Shown here one piece after another: positions 1 through 8,037 of a stretch of 64,000 nucleotides of DNA. The position numbers and the translations under genes are program-made. Every line of letters starts with the position of its first letter. Position 1 is the first letter of the stretch. The notes beneath the pieces were generated by a model. That model saw nothing but the letters and a program-made list of their open reading frames with translations. It ran no database searches and was not told the origin of the DNA. Source of the stretch: Methanosarcina mazei S-6 (GTDB taxonomy: Archaea; Halobacteriota; Methanosarcinia; Methanosarcinales; Methanosarcinaceae); assembly GCF_000970205.1 (NCBI RefSeq), contig NZ_CP009512.1, positions 1,674,001 through 1,738,000 on the forward strand. The letters are read 5' to 3'.

Positions 1-1547
1 AATTCGGTATTGTTTATATTGTTGTTTTGCAGATTTGAGCTCGTGTTATACAGGTAAATCGCATATGTGTTATTCTGCAGCACAAGGTCCTTAATTTCGG
101 CATTTCCGCAGTTTATGCAATAAACGACTCCAGCATCAGTTCCTATTGATGGGTTTTGGACCCCTTCCAGATAATAAATGGGTTTTCCGTCTACAAGATT
201 GCTGGTATCAATTGTATTTCCGGTTGTGTGATTCAGATCGGACTCATCGCTGTGGAGCCTGAAGTTATACCAGTTCCCGGACATATTGTTGTTTGCAAGT
301 GTGCAGTTTTCGAGATCATAGAGGCGGAATCCATATTTCCCTGAACTTGCCGTGTTATTTCTCAGGACAGTTCCAGTGGAATAATACATACTGAGGCCGT
401 AATTTGCGTTTGAAACCATGTTGCCGGTCAGGGTACAGTAATCAGAGGAGGTAATATAGAGCCCGTATGGGCTGTCTGATATTTCGTTGCCGGAAAGAGT
501 GCAGCTGTCGGACTCATACATATAAATGCCGTCGTCATAAGTATCTAATATCCTGTTGCCAGCAAGATTACAGCCGCCGGAATAATAGAGGTAGATACCG
601 TCCGTAGCATTTGAAATTGTGTTGCTGTCCAGAGTACTGCCGTTTGATTGATACACACATATGCCTTCATAATAAGTATCTGAGATGGCGTTAGCTGTGA
701 GAATGCAGTTGCTGGAACTATCCAGATGTATGCCATAATGGTCTGTGTCTGAAACCGTATTGCCTGCCAGGGTACAGCTGCCTGAGTTATACAGATGGAT
801 TCCTCTGCCGCTATCATAAGTACTTACATAAGTATTTCCTGTTATGTTTGACACTGTATTGCCGGTAAAATTGCAGTTGCCGGAATTATAGAGGTAGACC
901 CCGTTTCCGGAAACGTTCGAGATTGTATTGCCATCTAGGGTACAGTTACCGGAGGACAGCAGGTAGATGCCGTAAGAAGATGTATTTGAAACGGTGTTGC
1001 CGGCAAGGGTGCAGTTGCTTGAAGTCTGTATATAGAACCCCTTATCTGCAGAATTCGTAACCGTATTATTGAGCAGGCGGCATCTGCTGGACCCCTGCAT
1101 CTGAACACTGCAGCCATTTCCTGAGAACCTGTTGCCGTTAATGTTAACCCCGGAGACCCCGCTCATATAAATCCCTGTAGGGTATGACCCTGCAATGTTG
1201 AAACCACTTATTGTGACATCTCTGGCGCTTATTTTGAAGTTGTGGCTCAGTACACCCAGGTATTTTACAGTTGTGTCCTCAGGGTTTCCTGAATATGAGA
1301 GAATGCTCAGGTTTGAGACATTAACATTAACGTTTTCGGTATATGTCCCCGGATAGACAATAATCGTGTCTCCGGACGTTGCATTATTAACTGCATCCTG
1401 AATAGTTGTATAATTTCCGTTGCCTTCTGTATCCACATAAAGCACGGAAGGCGAAGATTTTGCGGATGCGCTGCCGTTTATTACGATAAGCAAAAAAACC
1501 AGTAGTGTTAAAATTTGTAAGCTATTTTTTTTATATAGTATACCCAT
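1..1547 (-). CDS. NosD/PbH1-type right-handed beta-helix surface protein (5' part, cut by window edge)
   Basis: The frame is open from an ATG at 1547 to the left edge, about 515 codons, so the C-terminus is missing. A signal peptide is visible: a basic start (MGILYKKN), a hydrophobic core around residues 11-24 and an ASA-K type cleavage site near residue 30. The mature part begins with the VDTEGNGNYTTIQDAVNNA segment typical of NosD/pectate-lyase-like proteins. About 15 degenerate repeats of roughly 22-24 residues follow, each with an NSGNCTLAGNTVSN-like core (parallel beta-helix, PbH1). The SD sequence GAGGAGA (complement of 1557-1563) supports the start. Members of this family in Methanosarcina are exported envelope proteins with no established ligand. 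Many N-x-S/T sites suggest N-glycosylation (inference). Confidence 0.88.
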   Translation of the reverse strand, partial: MGILYKKNSLQILTLLVFLLIVINGSASAKSSPSVLYVDTEGNGNYTTIQDAVNNATSGDTIIVYPGTYTENVNVNVSNLSILSYSGNPEDTTVKYLGVLSHNFKISARDVTISGFNIAGSYPTGIYMSGVSGVNINGNRFSGNGCSVQMQGSSRCRLLNNTVTNSADKGFYIQTSSNCTLAGNTVSNTSSYGIYLLSSGNCTLDGNTISNVSGNGVYLYNSGNCNFTGNTVSNITGNTYVSTYDSGRGIHLYNSGSCTLAGNTVSDTDHYGIHLDSSSNCILTANAISDTYYEGICVYQSNGSTLDSNTISNATDGIYLYYSGGCNLAGNRILDTYDDGIYMYESDSCTLSGNEISDSPYGLYITSSDYCTLTGNMVSNANYGLSMYYSTGTVLRNNTASSGKYGFRLYDLENCTLANNNMSGNWYNFRLHSDESDLNHTTGNTIDTSNLVDGKPIYYLEGVQNPSIGTDAGVVYCINCGNAEIKDLVLQNNTYAIYLYNTSSNLQNNNINNTE

Positions 1548-2109
1548 TTTTTAAAGTCTCCTCACATATGAATTACATCAGTATAGGGCTGATTGTAATT
1601 TTATTCCAGACGAAATATCTTATAAATTTTTATATATTGTTGCAATATTTGTGCGGTACTGATATAAATAATTTGATGTTTAAAGGAAACCTATGCCGAT
1701 ATATGTCTACTGCTGAGTAAAATGGGTTAATAGAGGGCTATAAATGAGAAGTGGAATCATAAATTTGCAGAGAAAGAAGAAAATGCATATGAGAATCAAA
1801 AATATCAATTTGCAGAGAAAGAACAAATTTAGTTAAACAAAATTTCATTAAACAAAATTGCATTAAAGAAAAGTGCGTTAAACAAAATTGCATTAAATAA
1901 AAGTGCGTTAAACAAAATTGCATTAAATAAAAATACATTAAAAAAACATTAAGATGCATTGAACAAAAAGTAAAATGCATTTAAGAAACAGTAAGCAAGG
2001 AATATCTGGGAAAGCTCTGATTTCAGGATAAAGGCAGCAACAAGCTATTTTGATTTTTAATTAACTGGCTATTCGATTGAGATTGAGGAAGTCCGGAGAG
2101 GGCAGGAAA
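1548..2109. other. Gene-free AT-rich spacer with repeats
   Basis: No supported gene is present between the divergent surface-protein and Nudix genes. The stretch holds promoter-like AT-rich DNA next to 1560-1720, a duplicated segment containing TTTGCAGAGAAAGAA (near 1765 and 1810), and a 30-bp tandem array. Open frames here are by-products of the repeats. Confidence 0.6.
1851..1940. repeat. 30-bp tandem repeat, 3 copies
   Basis: Three units start at 1851, 1881 and 1911, each beginning AACAAAATTGCATTAAA. A degenerate partial unit lies just before at 1835-1850. The third unit diverges at its end (AATACATTA in place of AGTGCGTTA). Confidence 0.9.
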
Positions 2110-2628
2110 ATGAGTGTTTACAGCAATGGCATTCTTTTATTCAGGTTCAGAGACGAACGACTGGAGGTGATGCTGGTCCACCCGGGCGGGCCAATCTGGG
2201 CAAAAAAAGATTATGACGTGTGGTCGATACCTAAAGGGCTGCCGGAAAAGAATGAAAGCCCTCTGGACACGGCAAAAAGAGAGTTTAGAGAAGAGACAGG
2301 TTTTGAGATTGATGGGGAGTTTATAGACATGGGAGAGATAAAACAGTCCGGCAGCAAGATAGTTCATGTGTGGGCTCTTGAAAAAGACCTGGATGTAACA
2401 GATGTCGTGAGTAATACTTTTACGCTCGAGTGGCCAAAAAATTCCGGGAAAATACGGAAATACCCCGAAGTCGATAAAGCAGGCTGGTTCGATATCGAGC
2501 TTGCCAGGAAAAAGATAAGAAAAGGGCAGGCGGGTTTTATTGACAGGCTTGTGGATATTTTACACTATTCTCAAAAGGGAGAGCGTTCAGGAAAGGAAAA
2601 AAGGTACAGGCAAACTACACTATTTTAA
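2110..2628 (+). CDS. Nudix hydrolase
   Basis: This 172-residue protein carries a full Nudix box at residues 43-65: G43, E49, then R57-E58-F59-R60-E61-E62-T63-G64, matching GX5EX7REUXEEXGU. Nudix enzymes hydrolyse nucleoside diphosphates linked to another moiety (X) using Mg2+ bound by the REXXEE glutamates. The specific substrate is not visible. The N-terminal GILLFRF...VMLVHPGGP and the DVWSIPKGLP lead-in are typical of small MutT-like proteins active on (di)nucleotides. An in-frame TTG lies 33 bases upstream, but ATG 2110 is preferred because GGAGAGGG precedes it and homology-like sequence starts there. It stands alone, between repeat-rich spacers. Confidence 0.9.
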   Translation: MSVYSNGILLFRFRDERLEVMLVHPGGPIWAKKDYDVWSIPKGLPEKNESPLDTAKREFREETGFEIDGEFIDMGEIKQSGSKIVHVWALEKDLDVTDVVSNTFTLEWPKNSGKIRKYPEVDKAGWFDIELARKKIRKGQAGFIDRLVDILHYSQKGERSGKEKRYRQTTLF

Positions 2629-2720
2629 ACAACGATAATTTTCCTTTGATTTCCCTGCTTTCCTTTGCTTTCCTTTGCTTAATTTTGCTTAACTTCGCTC
2701 GATTTCTTTTTATTTAGTTT

Positions 2721-2800
2721 TATTTCGCTCCATTTCGTTTTATTTCTCACTATTTCGTTTCATTTCTCACTATTTCGTTTCATTTCTCACTATTTAGTTT
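2721..2800. repeat. 20-bp tandem repeat, 4 copies
   Basis: Units start at 2721, 2741, 2761 and 2781, with consensus CATTTCTCACTATTTCGTTT. The array lies in a pyrimidine-rich spacer directly downstream of the Nudix gene. The T-rich + strand could also help end transcription (inference). Confidence 0.85.
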
Positions 2801-2843
2801 TAATTTGCTCTATGAGTTACTGTCCACATTATACTTTGAAAGT

Positions 2844-3140
2844 TCAAATCCTCTGGAATTCAATACTTATTTCTGTGGAACTTGTCCTCGAATATACATT
2901 GCCCAGTCTATCAACACGATCCCATACAACGTCATATGAATATCTGGCATAAGAGAATGGATAATTCAGCCAGAAAAGCAATTTCCTGAGATGCGATAGA
3001 TCCCCATAGCCCTCTACCCACATGGATTCGCTCAAAAATCCCTTCCAAATATGGGATTTTTGCATCTGTTTCCACCGCCTGAACATATGGGCTATTATGA
3101 ATAAGAAGCTACAGACGACTGCAAATTGCCTTTTTGTCAT
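2844..3140 (-). CDS. Hypothetical small protein with N-terminal hydrophobic segment
   Basis: This is a 98-residue protein of no recognised family. Its start is supported by GGAGGGTG (complement of 3145-3152) six bases before ATG 3140. Residues 7-20 (AVVCSFLFIIAHMF) form a short hydrophobic stretch that could be a signal or anchor. The rest is rich in W, Y and basic residues (RRWKQMQKSHIWKGF) and ends FQRI. It could be a small membrane-attached protein or a truncated relic. The good ribosome binding site is the main reason for calling it. Confidence 0.45.
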   Translation of the reverse strand: MTKRQFAVVCSFLFIIAHMFRRWKQMQKSHIWKGFLSESMWVEGYGDLSHLRKLLFWLNYPFSYARYSYDVVWDRVDRLGNVYSRTSSTEISIEFQRI

Positions 3141-3223
3141 TTTTCACCCTCCACGACTAATAAACTTTATAAATTTATAAGCTTTCTACTTTTTATAATC
3201 GTAATAAACTTCATTAAATAATC

Positions 3224-3508
3224 TCAATCAGGACAAATTTTCCGGTATTTAGCCAGGTAAGGCTTCAAATCATCTTTTTTTGAGATTAAAATTACCTGCC
3301 GGAAAATTATCAATCTTTTTATAAAGATAAGGAAATCTTCTTTTTGATAATTTGATATGTTTAAATAAGTCTTCTTTCTCGTATAAATTTTTGCTTCAAA
3401 AAGGTCTATAAAGTTTTCGAGCGTTTTTTCAGCCGATTTCAAAACTATAAAAGTCGAAATTAATCCATTTACGGAGGGATTCATAAGTTTGAATCTCACT
3501 TCTCTCAC
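3224..3508 (-). CDS. Hypothetical protein
   Basis: A 94-codon frame starts with GTG at 3508. An internal ATG at 3484 would give 86 residues. The product is basic and Lys/Ile-rich (ENFIDLFEAKIYTRKKTY, RLIIFRQVILISKKDDLKPY) and resembles no family I recognise. No strong SD precedes either start. The AT-rich composition matches the spacer, so it may be a decayed or spurious frame. It is listed because the amino-acid profile looks protein-like. Confidence 0.3.
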   Translation of the reverse strand: MREVRFKLMNPSVNGLISTFIVLKSAEKTLENFIDLFEAKIYTRKKTYLNISNYQKEDFLIFIKRLIIFRQVILISKKDDLKPYLAKYRKICPD

Positions 3509-4099
3509 TAATTTTATATGTATAGGGTATCTCGAATTTTTTGTATGCGAGTGTGGAGATAATGCATAACCGTTAATTTTAAAGAGTTGCCTGACCCAAA
3601 ATAAAGTGTTTCTTTTCCAAAAGTTAGGTGGTCCCCTAATAATCAGTTGATATTTTCCAGATATTCATACATCCGTATCCTGCTCTCGCTTTCTGATTAA
3701 TGCACACTTAATTTCCTGCTCAGGTAAGCTCAGAAAACAGGTCCAGATGAACAAAAATTATTCAACGATAAAATATCAACCAGCTAATGAGGTATAACCT
3801 AAAAACTATACCTATTTTTATTTTGACCTGAAACCAATGCCTTCCATTCTCTTTTCCAGAACATAGCTATTAAGAGTAACGGCTTATCATTTTACTTCGT
3901 ATAATGCAGAGTACCTTAAAAAAGATAAAAATGTATTTTAAAGTAAAATAGGCACAGCAGGACTTCAGGTTTCTGGCTTCGCCGGACTGGAGGGAAATAA
4001 ATTCGCGGTATGGAAAGGATTAAGCCTGATGTTTTCCATTTGCTTCAGAGTTGCTGAGATTACATCTGACCTCAAGCCCATTGGTATTCAAATTAATGC
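3509..4099. other. Intergenic region without recognisable features
   Basis: About 590 bases of AT-rich DNA contain only short, stop-broken frames on both strands. I see no tRNA-like or rRNA-like sequence and no clear inverted repeat. Confidence 0.5.
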
Positions 4100-4510
4100 T
4101 CACGTTGCCAGAGCCTTTACCCAGTTTTCCCCGTTCCATTTTCTCCAGTGCATCATTATCATTGCACGGTTTAACAGAAGTTCTTCTCCCGGGTCAATGA
4201 AATCATTTCCATTCTTAAGCCCGTGTTCGAAAGCATATCTAAGGCGCCCGGAGTACCATTCCAGAAATTTTAAGGATGCTTCGAATTTCGATATTCTCAG
4301 ATTATGCATAAAAAAAGCGATACAGATCTCTTGCAGCTGATCCTGTCTCGGCAGCCAGATATAGTTAATAGAATTATTTCCGGGATAGAGCAAAACCTCA
4401 ACTTTTTCAAAAGCGGGATTATAAACAAAATCCCCGGACTGGAATACCCATTTTTTCTGAATTTCCTTCGCAAGTGAGCACATTCTTATATATTTCTTTG
4501 ATGTATCCAT
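4100..4510 (-). CDS. Hypothetical protein, 136 aa
   Basis: The protein is soluble and of no recognised family. It starts at ATG 4510 after GAGGTTGGTTAA, a good SD. It has an aromatic-rich N-terminal half (KKWVFQSGDFVYNPAFEKVE, then YIWLPRQDQLQEI) and a helical second half (FLEWYSGRLRYAFEHGLKNG, then EELLLNRAMIMMHWRKWNGE). The segment WLPRQDQLQEI resembles small proteins often seen in archaeal prophage or accessory regions, but that is only an impression. The frame on the opposite strand at 4029-4340 is its shadow. The gene ends about 90 bases from the left end of the IS66 element. Confidence 0.6.
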   Translation of the reverse strand: MDTSKKYIRMCSLAKEIQKKWVFQSGDFVYNPAFEKVEVLLYPGNNSINYIWLPRQDQLQEICIAFFMHNLRISKFEASLKFLEWYSGRLRYAFEHGLKNGNDFIDPGEELLLNRAMIMMHWRKWNGENWVKALAT

Positions 4511-4579
4511 TTAACCAACCTCAGAATATATTATGAGTATCAGGCTAAAAGGAGTAGCCGAGCTGTGTGAAAGTATTAA

Positions 4580-4606
4580 CTTCAGATTGTTTATATAAAA
4601 CTTCAG
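4580..4606. repeat. 21-bp tandem repeat, left remnant split by the IS66 element
   Basis: One full unit (4580-4600, CTTCAGATTGTTTATATAAA plus A) is followed by the first six bases of the next, where the IS66 element entered. The array resumes at 6169. Confidence 0.85.
4599..4606. repeat. 8-bp target site duplication, left copy (AACTTCAG)
   Basis: AACTTCAG at 4599-4606 is repeated exactly at 6167-6174, directly outside the two inverted repeats of the IS66 element. An 8-bp duplication is usual for IS66. Confidence 0.9.
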
Positions 4607-4614
4607 GTAACTAT

Positions 4615-6072
4615 TCAGGGTATAGTTAACGGCGCTCTCTTGAGCGCCGCTATAATACCCTCCAAAACAGGTAATCCGTTCTTTCTAATTGTAGAGATGT
4701 AAGCTCTAATTCTGCAGAAAGCTTCCGCTCCTTGTATAGTTCTGAAAGTTCCTGATATTTTCTGCTGTAATTTCATCATCCTGATATCTCTTTCTGCTTG
4801 ATTATTCTCAAACGGAACTTTCAAATCTGTCAGGAATCTCAGAATATTTTCTTTGTGTTCTATAAACCTATCTAGCAGATTCCTTGCTTTTGTTTTTGGA
4901 TTTTTTCCACGTTTTCCTTTCTTTTCAGGATTTAGAGATTGTGGATTTTCTTCAATTCCTTTAATTATGATAGCATCGAACCTTTCTTCCAATGCTTTAA
5001 TTTGCTCAAAATCCAGTTCTTTGACTTGATCCTTGCATTCGTCGGTATACTTTTTCATCTCAGTGAGCAATTCATTCATTTCTTTAGCCCACTGCTGTTT
5101 ATAGTTCTCTTCAATTCCAGTAAGTTCTCTCTGTAAATGAGCATTACAGAGAGCATGATCACAGTCATAAACGTTGTAAGGTTTCCATCCGTCGTGAACT
5201 GCTACTCCCTTAAACTCCGGAAGAATACCCATAGCGTCTATTGCTTCTGCTCCTCTTTTTGAGTGAGGTAAATAACAGGTGTATTTCTCATTAGAAGCTA
5301 CATGAAGCCAGTGTCTTTTTCCTTCAATCTTCATACCAGTTTCATCAAAATTGATTACAGGCGAGGCTAATAACTTCTCTCTAATAACGTTTTCAAATTC
5401 CTCTAAATTCTGGAAACATTCTCTTTCTGCTCTAATTATCGTAGCAGGACAGATTTTTATTCCCATTATGTCCTCAAAAAATTCGGAAATTCTTTCATAG
5501 GGGATAAAATGGTGATTTTTACAGTAAATAGCTGAAGCTAAAATATTTGGACCATACTGAACTGGATATTTAACTGATTCAGGAAAAACAGCTTTATTTA
5601 TTTTTCCACAGTAAGGGCAGGTCTTTATCTGACTTTTGTGTTCTGTAACAATCAGATTTACAGGAGGAATATCAAAGACCTGTCTTTTCTCATAGGCTTC
5701 AACTTCAACATTCTCAAGAGTATGGCCACATTCTTTGCAGCAACTCAAAGAATGTTCTATTACCTACTCAGGATGATCAACCATTTCAAGAGTTGTTCCT
5801 GGATGACCATCTTGACCTCCAGGTTTTTTGCCACTCTTTTTACGGAGACTCTTGGGGTTAGGTTTCTCCTTGATAAAAAAATCAGTAGAAGGAGGGCGAC
5901 TGCTGTTACGACTGTTTTGGTTTAAACGAGATTCTAATACCTTTACACGTTCTTCGAGTTCAGCAATACGAATAGATTGTTCTTCTATGATAGTCTCAAG
6001 CCTCTGGATTACAGAAATTACAGCTTCAGGACCAGCGTCATAAATGATAAGAATCTCTTCACGTGTAAGCAT
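4615..6072 (-). CDS. tnpC: IS66-family transposase with in-frame TAG (candidate pyrrolysine codon)
   Basis: A single reading frame of 485 codons runs from ATG 6072 to TGA 4615, broken only by TAG at codon 103 (5766-5764). Order of parts: coiled coil at about 15-52 (EEQSIRIAELEERVKVLES), basic linker with KSGKKPGGQDGHPGTTLEMV, then TAG, then zinc finger C112-C115/C152-C155. The DDE core follows: D243 (INFDETGMK), D294 (VHDGWKPY) and E427 (FENNQAERDIRMM). The TAG sits where the family has an acidic or variable residue in HP-x-VIEH. Nothing else is damaged. Methanosarcina decode UAG as pyrrolysine, so a full-length product is plausible. The alternatives are a fresh nonsense mutation or split peptides (internal TTG at 5748). 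Confidence 0.88.
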
Positions 6073-6105
6073 AATAACGAAAGGAAATAGGATTCAATTT
6101 ATATG

Positions 6106-6134
6106 CAATTTTTCCTCGAAAAGAGGAAAAATTG
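6106..6134. promoter_or_regulatory. Perfect 12-bp stem-loop at the IS66 right end
   Basis: CAATTTTTCCTC (6106-6117) and GAGGAAAAATTG (6123-6134) are exact inverted complements around a 5-base loop. The hairpin lies between the outer end of the element and the transposase start, so it would form in transcripts entering from outside. In other IS elements such hairpins limit impinging expression. That role here is inference. Confidence 0.7.
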
Positions 6135-6166
6135 TAGCCTTTCAAAGGCTCTACCTGAATAGTTAC

Positions 6167-6231
6167 AACTTCAGGTGATTTGTATAAAACCTCAGGTGAT
6201 TTGTATAAAACTTCAGATGGTTTATATAAAA
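6167..6231. repeat. 21-bp tandem repeat (3 copies) and right target duplication
   Basis: AACTTCAG (6167-6174) is the right copy of the IS66 target duplication. Units of 21 bp start at 6169, 6190 and 6211 with consensus CTTCAGGTGATTTGTATAAA plus A. Together with 4580-4606 they rebuild a four-copy array when the IS is removed. Confidence 0.88.
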
Positions 6232-6316
6232 GGTGTTGTTTTTCAAAGTAATCAATAAATTTGCGCCTGACCTGTCAGAGCACCATCAAAGGCTTTTCAG
6301 GAGAAAATCATCAATC

Positions 6317-6997
6317 ATGAGAATAAAAGTTTGTGGTATTAAAAGGGTCGAAGATGCTGTTATGGCTGCATACTGTGGAGCTGATGCCATTGGACTGGTA
6401 GTGGGACGGAAGCATAATTCAGACGATTTTATCGACAAACATTTAGCCCAAAAAATTGTGAGAGAATGCCCGCCTTATATTTCACCGGTTCTGGTTACGG
6501 AACTGGATGACGCTGAAGAAATCTCTGGTCTGGTGCATGAAACAGGTGTTACTTCTGTCCAGTTGCATTCTGATTGTACGGTTGATAGTATCATATCACT
6601 GCGAAAAACCTTCCCTAATATAAAAATAATCAAAAACTTTCACGTCATCGGGCCAGGGGTTATTCATGCTATGAAACCCTTCGAATCTGTGGTAGATGCT
6701 TTCATCCTGGACACTCTTGATTTAGCCAATGATAAAGTGGGTTCAACAGGTTTAGTCCATGATTGGAGTATTAGCAGAAAAATTGTTAAAGAGGTGTCAC
6801 GACCAGTTATCCTGGCAGGAGGTCTGACTCCGGAAAATGTTGGAGAAGCTATACGGGTTGTAAATCCATATGGTGTAGACGCCAGTTCCGGGCTTAAAGA
6901 CTCCAATGGCTTTAAAGATGAAATGAAAGTGATTAATTTCGTACATCGTGCAAAAAATGATTTTTTCAAGGTAAGAAATTTATCTTTAGAAAATTAA
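6317..6997 (+). CDS. trpF: Phosphoribosylanthranilate isomerase (stand-alone, second type)
   Basis: TrpF converts N-(5'-phosphoribosyl)anthranilate to the 1-deoxyribulose form in tryptophan synthesis. The 226-residue (beta/alpha)8 protein begins MRIKVCGIK with the catalytic Cys in the KVCGI motif. It carries the phosphate-binding PVILAGGLTPENV and VDASSGLKDSNGFKD segments near the C-terminus, and the general-acid Asp lies in FILDTLD. ATG 6317 is chosen because the family starts there and AGGAG lies upstream. A TTG at 6233 would add 28 unrelated residues reading out of the repeat array. No other trp gene is near. Methanosarcina genomes can carry a second trpF outside the trp operon, so this is probably that paralog. 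The IS66 insertion about 150 bases upstream may have altered its promoter. Confidence 0.9.
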   Translation: MRIKVCGIKRVEDAVMAAYCGADAIGLVVGRKHNSDDFIDKHLAQKIVRECPPYISPVLVTELDDAEEISGLVHETGVTSVQLHSDCTVDSIISLRKTFPNIKIIKNFHVIGPGVIHAMKPFESVVDAFILDTLDLANDKVGSTGLVHDWSISRKIVKEVSRPVILAGGLTPENVGEAIRVVNPYGVDASSGLKDSNGFKDEMKVINFVHRAKNDFFKVRNLSLEN

Positions 6998-7004
6998 ACC
7001 CGGG

Positions 7005-7080
7005 CTTTAGAAGAAAAATTAATCTTTGGAAGAAAAACTAACCTTTAAAAGAAAAACCAGGCCGTAAGAAGAAAATTCAG
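7005..7080. repeat. 19-bp imperfect tandem repeat, 4 copies
   Basis: Units start at 7005, 7024, 7043 and 7062 and share an AAGAAAAA core. The array lies 8 bases after the trpF stop codon. Confidence 0.75.
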
Positions 7081-7141
7081 AGTTTTTAGCTGTTAACTTT
7101 TGCCTGTTTTTCCGGCATCATTGGTGGAATTATTAATCAGA

Positions 7142-7198
7142 TTATTAGTGCGATTTAAGGTTATTAGTGCGATTTAAGGTTATTAGTGCGATTTACAT
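7142..7198. repeat. 19-bp tandem repeat, 3 copies
   Basis: TTATTAGTGCGATTTAAGG at 7142-7160 is repeated exactly at 7161-7179. A third copy (7180-7198) diverges at its end. The array lies between the convergent trpF and membrane-protein genes. Confidence 0.9.
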
Positions 7199-7287
7199 AA
7201 TTTCTAGCCTTTTCCAGTGTCTTGACATGTGCTACTCAACATTACAGGTATCATGATGTATATTATCACATTTTCTTTTAGTATTGG

Positions 7288-7683
7288 TTATGATGTCAGG
7301 CGGTGTTTCCATGCATACCATACGATTAGTGCCGAAGCTACGGCTGCTGAGAGTGTCATTAGTGCTCCGCCCCAGTATGCAGACTGTGCAGCCTCAATTA
7401 CGCTGGTAAACCACAGGACAGCAAAGACCGCGCCCACGATGATATTTAACCAGCAGTTCAGCGAATTTTTCAGGTTAAGGGATAGAAAAGACATCACCAT
7501 TGGAACCAGCATTATGATTGCAAAAAATAATATCATACCAGGGTTTATTTTTTGACCTTCTGCCATTCCTTCCATTAATTGTGCTATAACGCCCGGTTCC
7601 ATAAGCACTATTATCTGATGAGCCAGAAAGGCAATTGATGCAAAAAGCCAGAGCACTGAAATCTTTATCCTCCAATCTTCCAA
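7288..7683 (-). CDS. Four-helix integral membrane protein (DUF6326-like)
   Basis: The protein has 131 residues with four hydrophobic helices (about 7-29, 47-68, 76-97 and 104-124). The pattern 'ILFFAIIMLVPMVMSFLSL' followed by 'LNCWLNIIVGAVFAVLW' resembles the small DUF6326/DUF6796-type membrane proteins. That assignment is from memory of the family pattern and not firm. Translation starts at TTG 7683 after AAGGAGG (complement near 7691-7698), a strong SD that outweighs the rare start codon. Function is unknown. It is transcribed away from the HNH gene. Confidence 0.72.
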   Translation of the reverse strand: MEDWRIKISVLWLFASIAFLAHQIIVLMEPGVIAQLMEGMAEGQKINPGMILFFAIIMLVPMVMSFLSLNLKNSLNCWLNIIVGAVFAVLWFTSVIEAAQSAYWGGALMTLSAAVASALIVWYAWKHRLTS

Positions 7684-8037
7684 AACTTCTGCCTCCTTAG
7701 AGATCTCTTAAAGTAACTTTATCTTTTACTATTTTTTCCCTATCATAACTCTTCTACTTTCCTCACGCAATTTTTATTTTATTTGAAATTTAAATTACTT
7801 ATTATGTCATACTGGATACATGGGAAATTGTAACAAAGAACGTTCAAATCAGATAAAAGGTTGTTATTTCAGTCGAATACCCTGTAGCTTGCAGCGGGGT
7901 ACGCCAGCGTAACTCTGATTGTAGATTGTTATTGAAAACACGAGGATGTGACAGAGACGCTGCAATCAAAAAATTTAACGTTTCAAAGGTAATTGTACCT
8001 TTACTTATGTATACTCTAAATTGAAAGGCGATTATTG
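7684..8037. other. Divergent promoter spacer
   Basis: These 354 bases separate the membrane protein and the HNH gene and must hold both promoters. A weak imperfect hairpin (ACCC...GGGT around GCT/AGC) lies near 7880-7901. Nothing else was recognised. Confidence 0.4.

Larger units (their letters stand above)
4607..6166 (-). mobile_element. Complete IS66-family insertion sequence, 1560 bp
   Basis: The element is bounded by inverted repeats GTAACTATTCAGG (4607-4619) and CCTGAATAGTTAC (6154-6166) and flanked by an 8-bp direct duplication AACTTCAG. It contains one transposase frame on the minus strand and none of the accessory tnpA/tnpB genes of larger bacterial IS66 elements. It landed inside a 21-bp tandem array about 70 bases before trpF. 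Intact ends, duplications and catalytic residues suggest a recent insertion. Confidence 0.92.

Noticed and set aside
1505-1720. 71-residue + frame overlapping the start of the beta-helix gene
   Set aside because: Low-complexity Phe/Tyr/Ile composition from AT-rich promoter DNA, antisense to a real gene start.
1738-1980. 80-residue minus-strand frame rich in LMQFCLTHF repeats
   Set aside because: It is a direct translation of the 30-bp tandem array, with no SD and no family.
2841-2853. GTTCAAATCC resembling a tRNA T-loop
   Set aside because: No matching acceptor, D or anticodon stems around it; it is inside the 3' end of a small ORF.
4029-4340. 103-residue + frame
   Set aside because: Antisense shadow of the better supported minus-strand gene at 4100-4510, which has an SD.
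7880-7901. Imperfect hairpin ACCC...GCT...AGC...GGGT
   Set aside because: Stem too short and interrupted to claim an RNA or operator.
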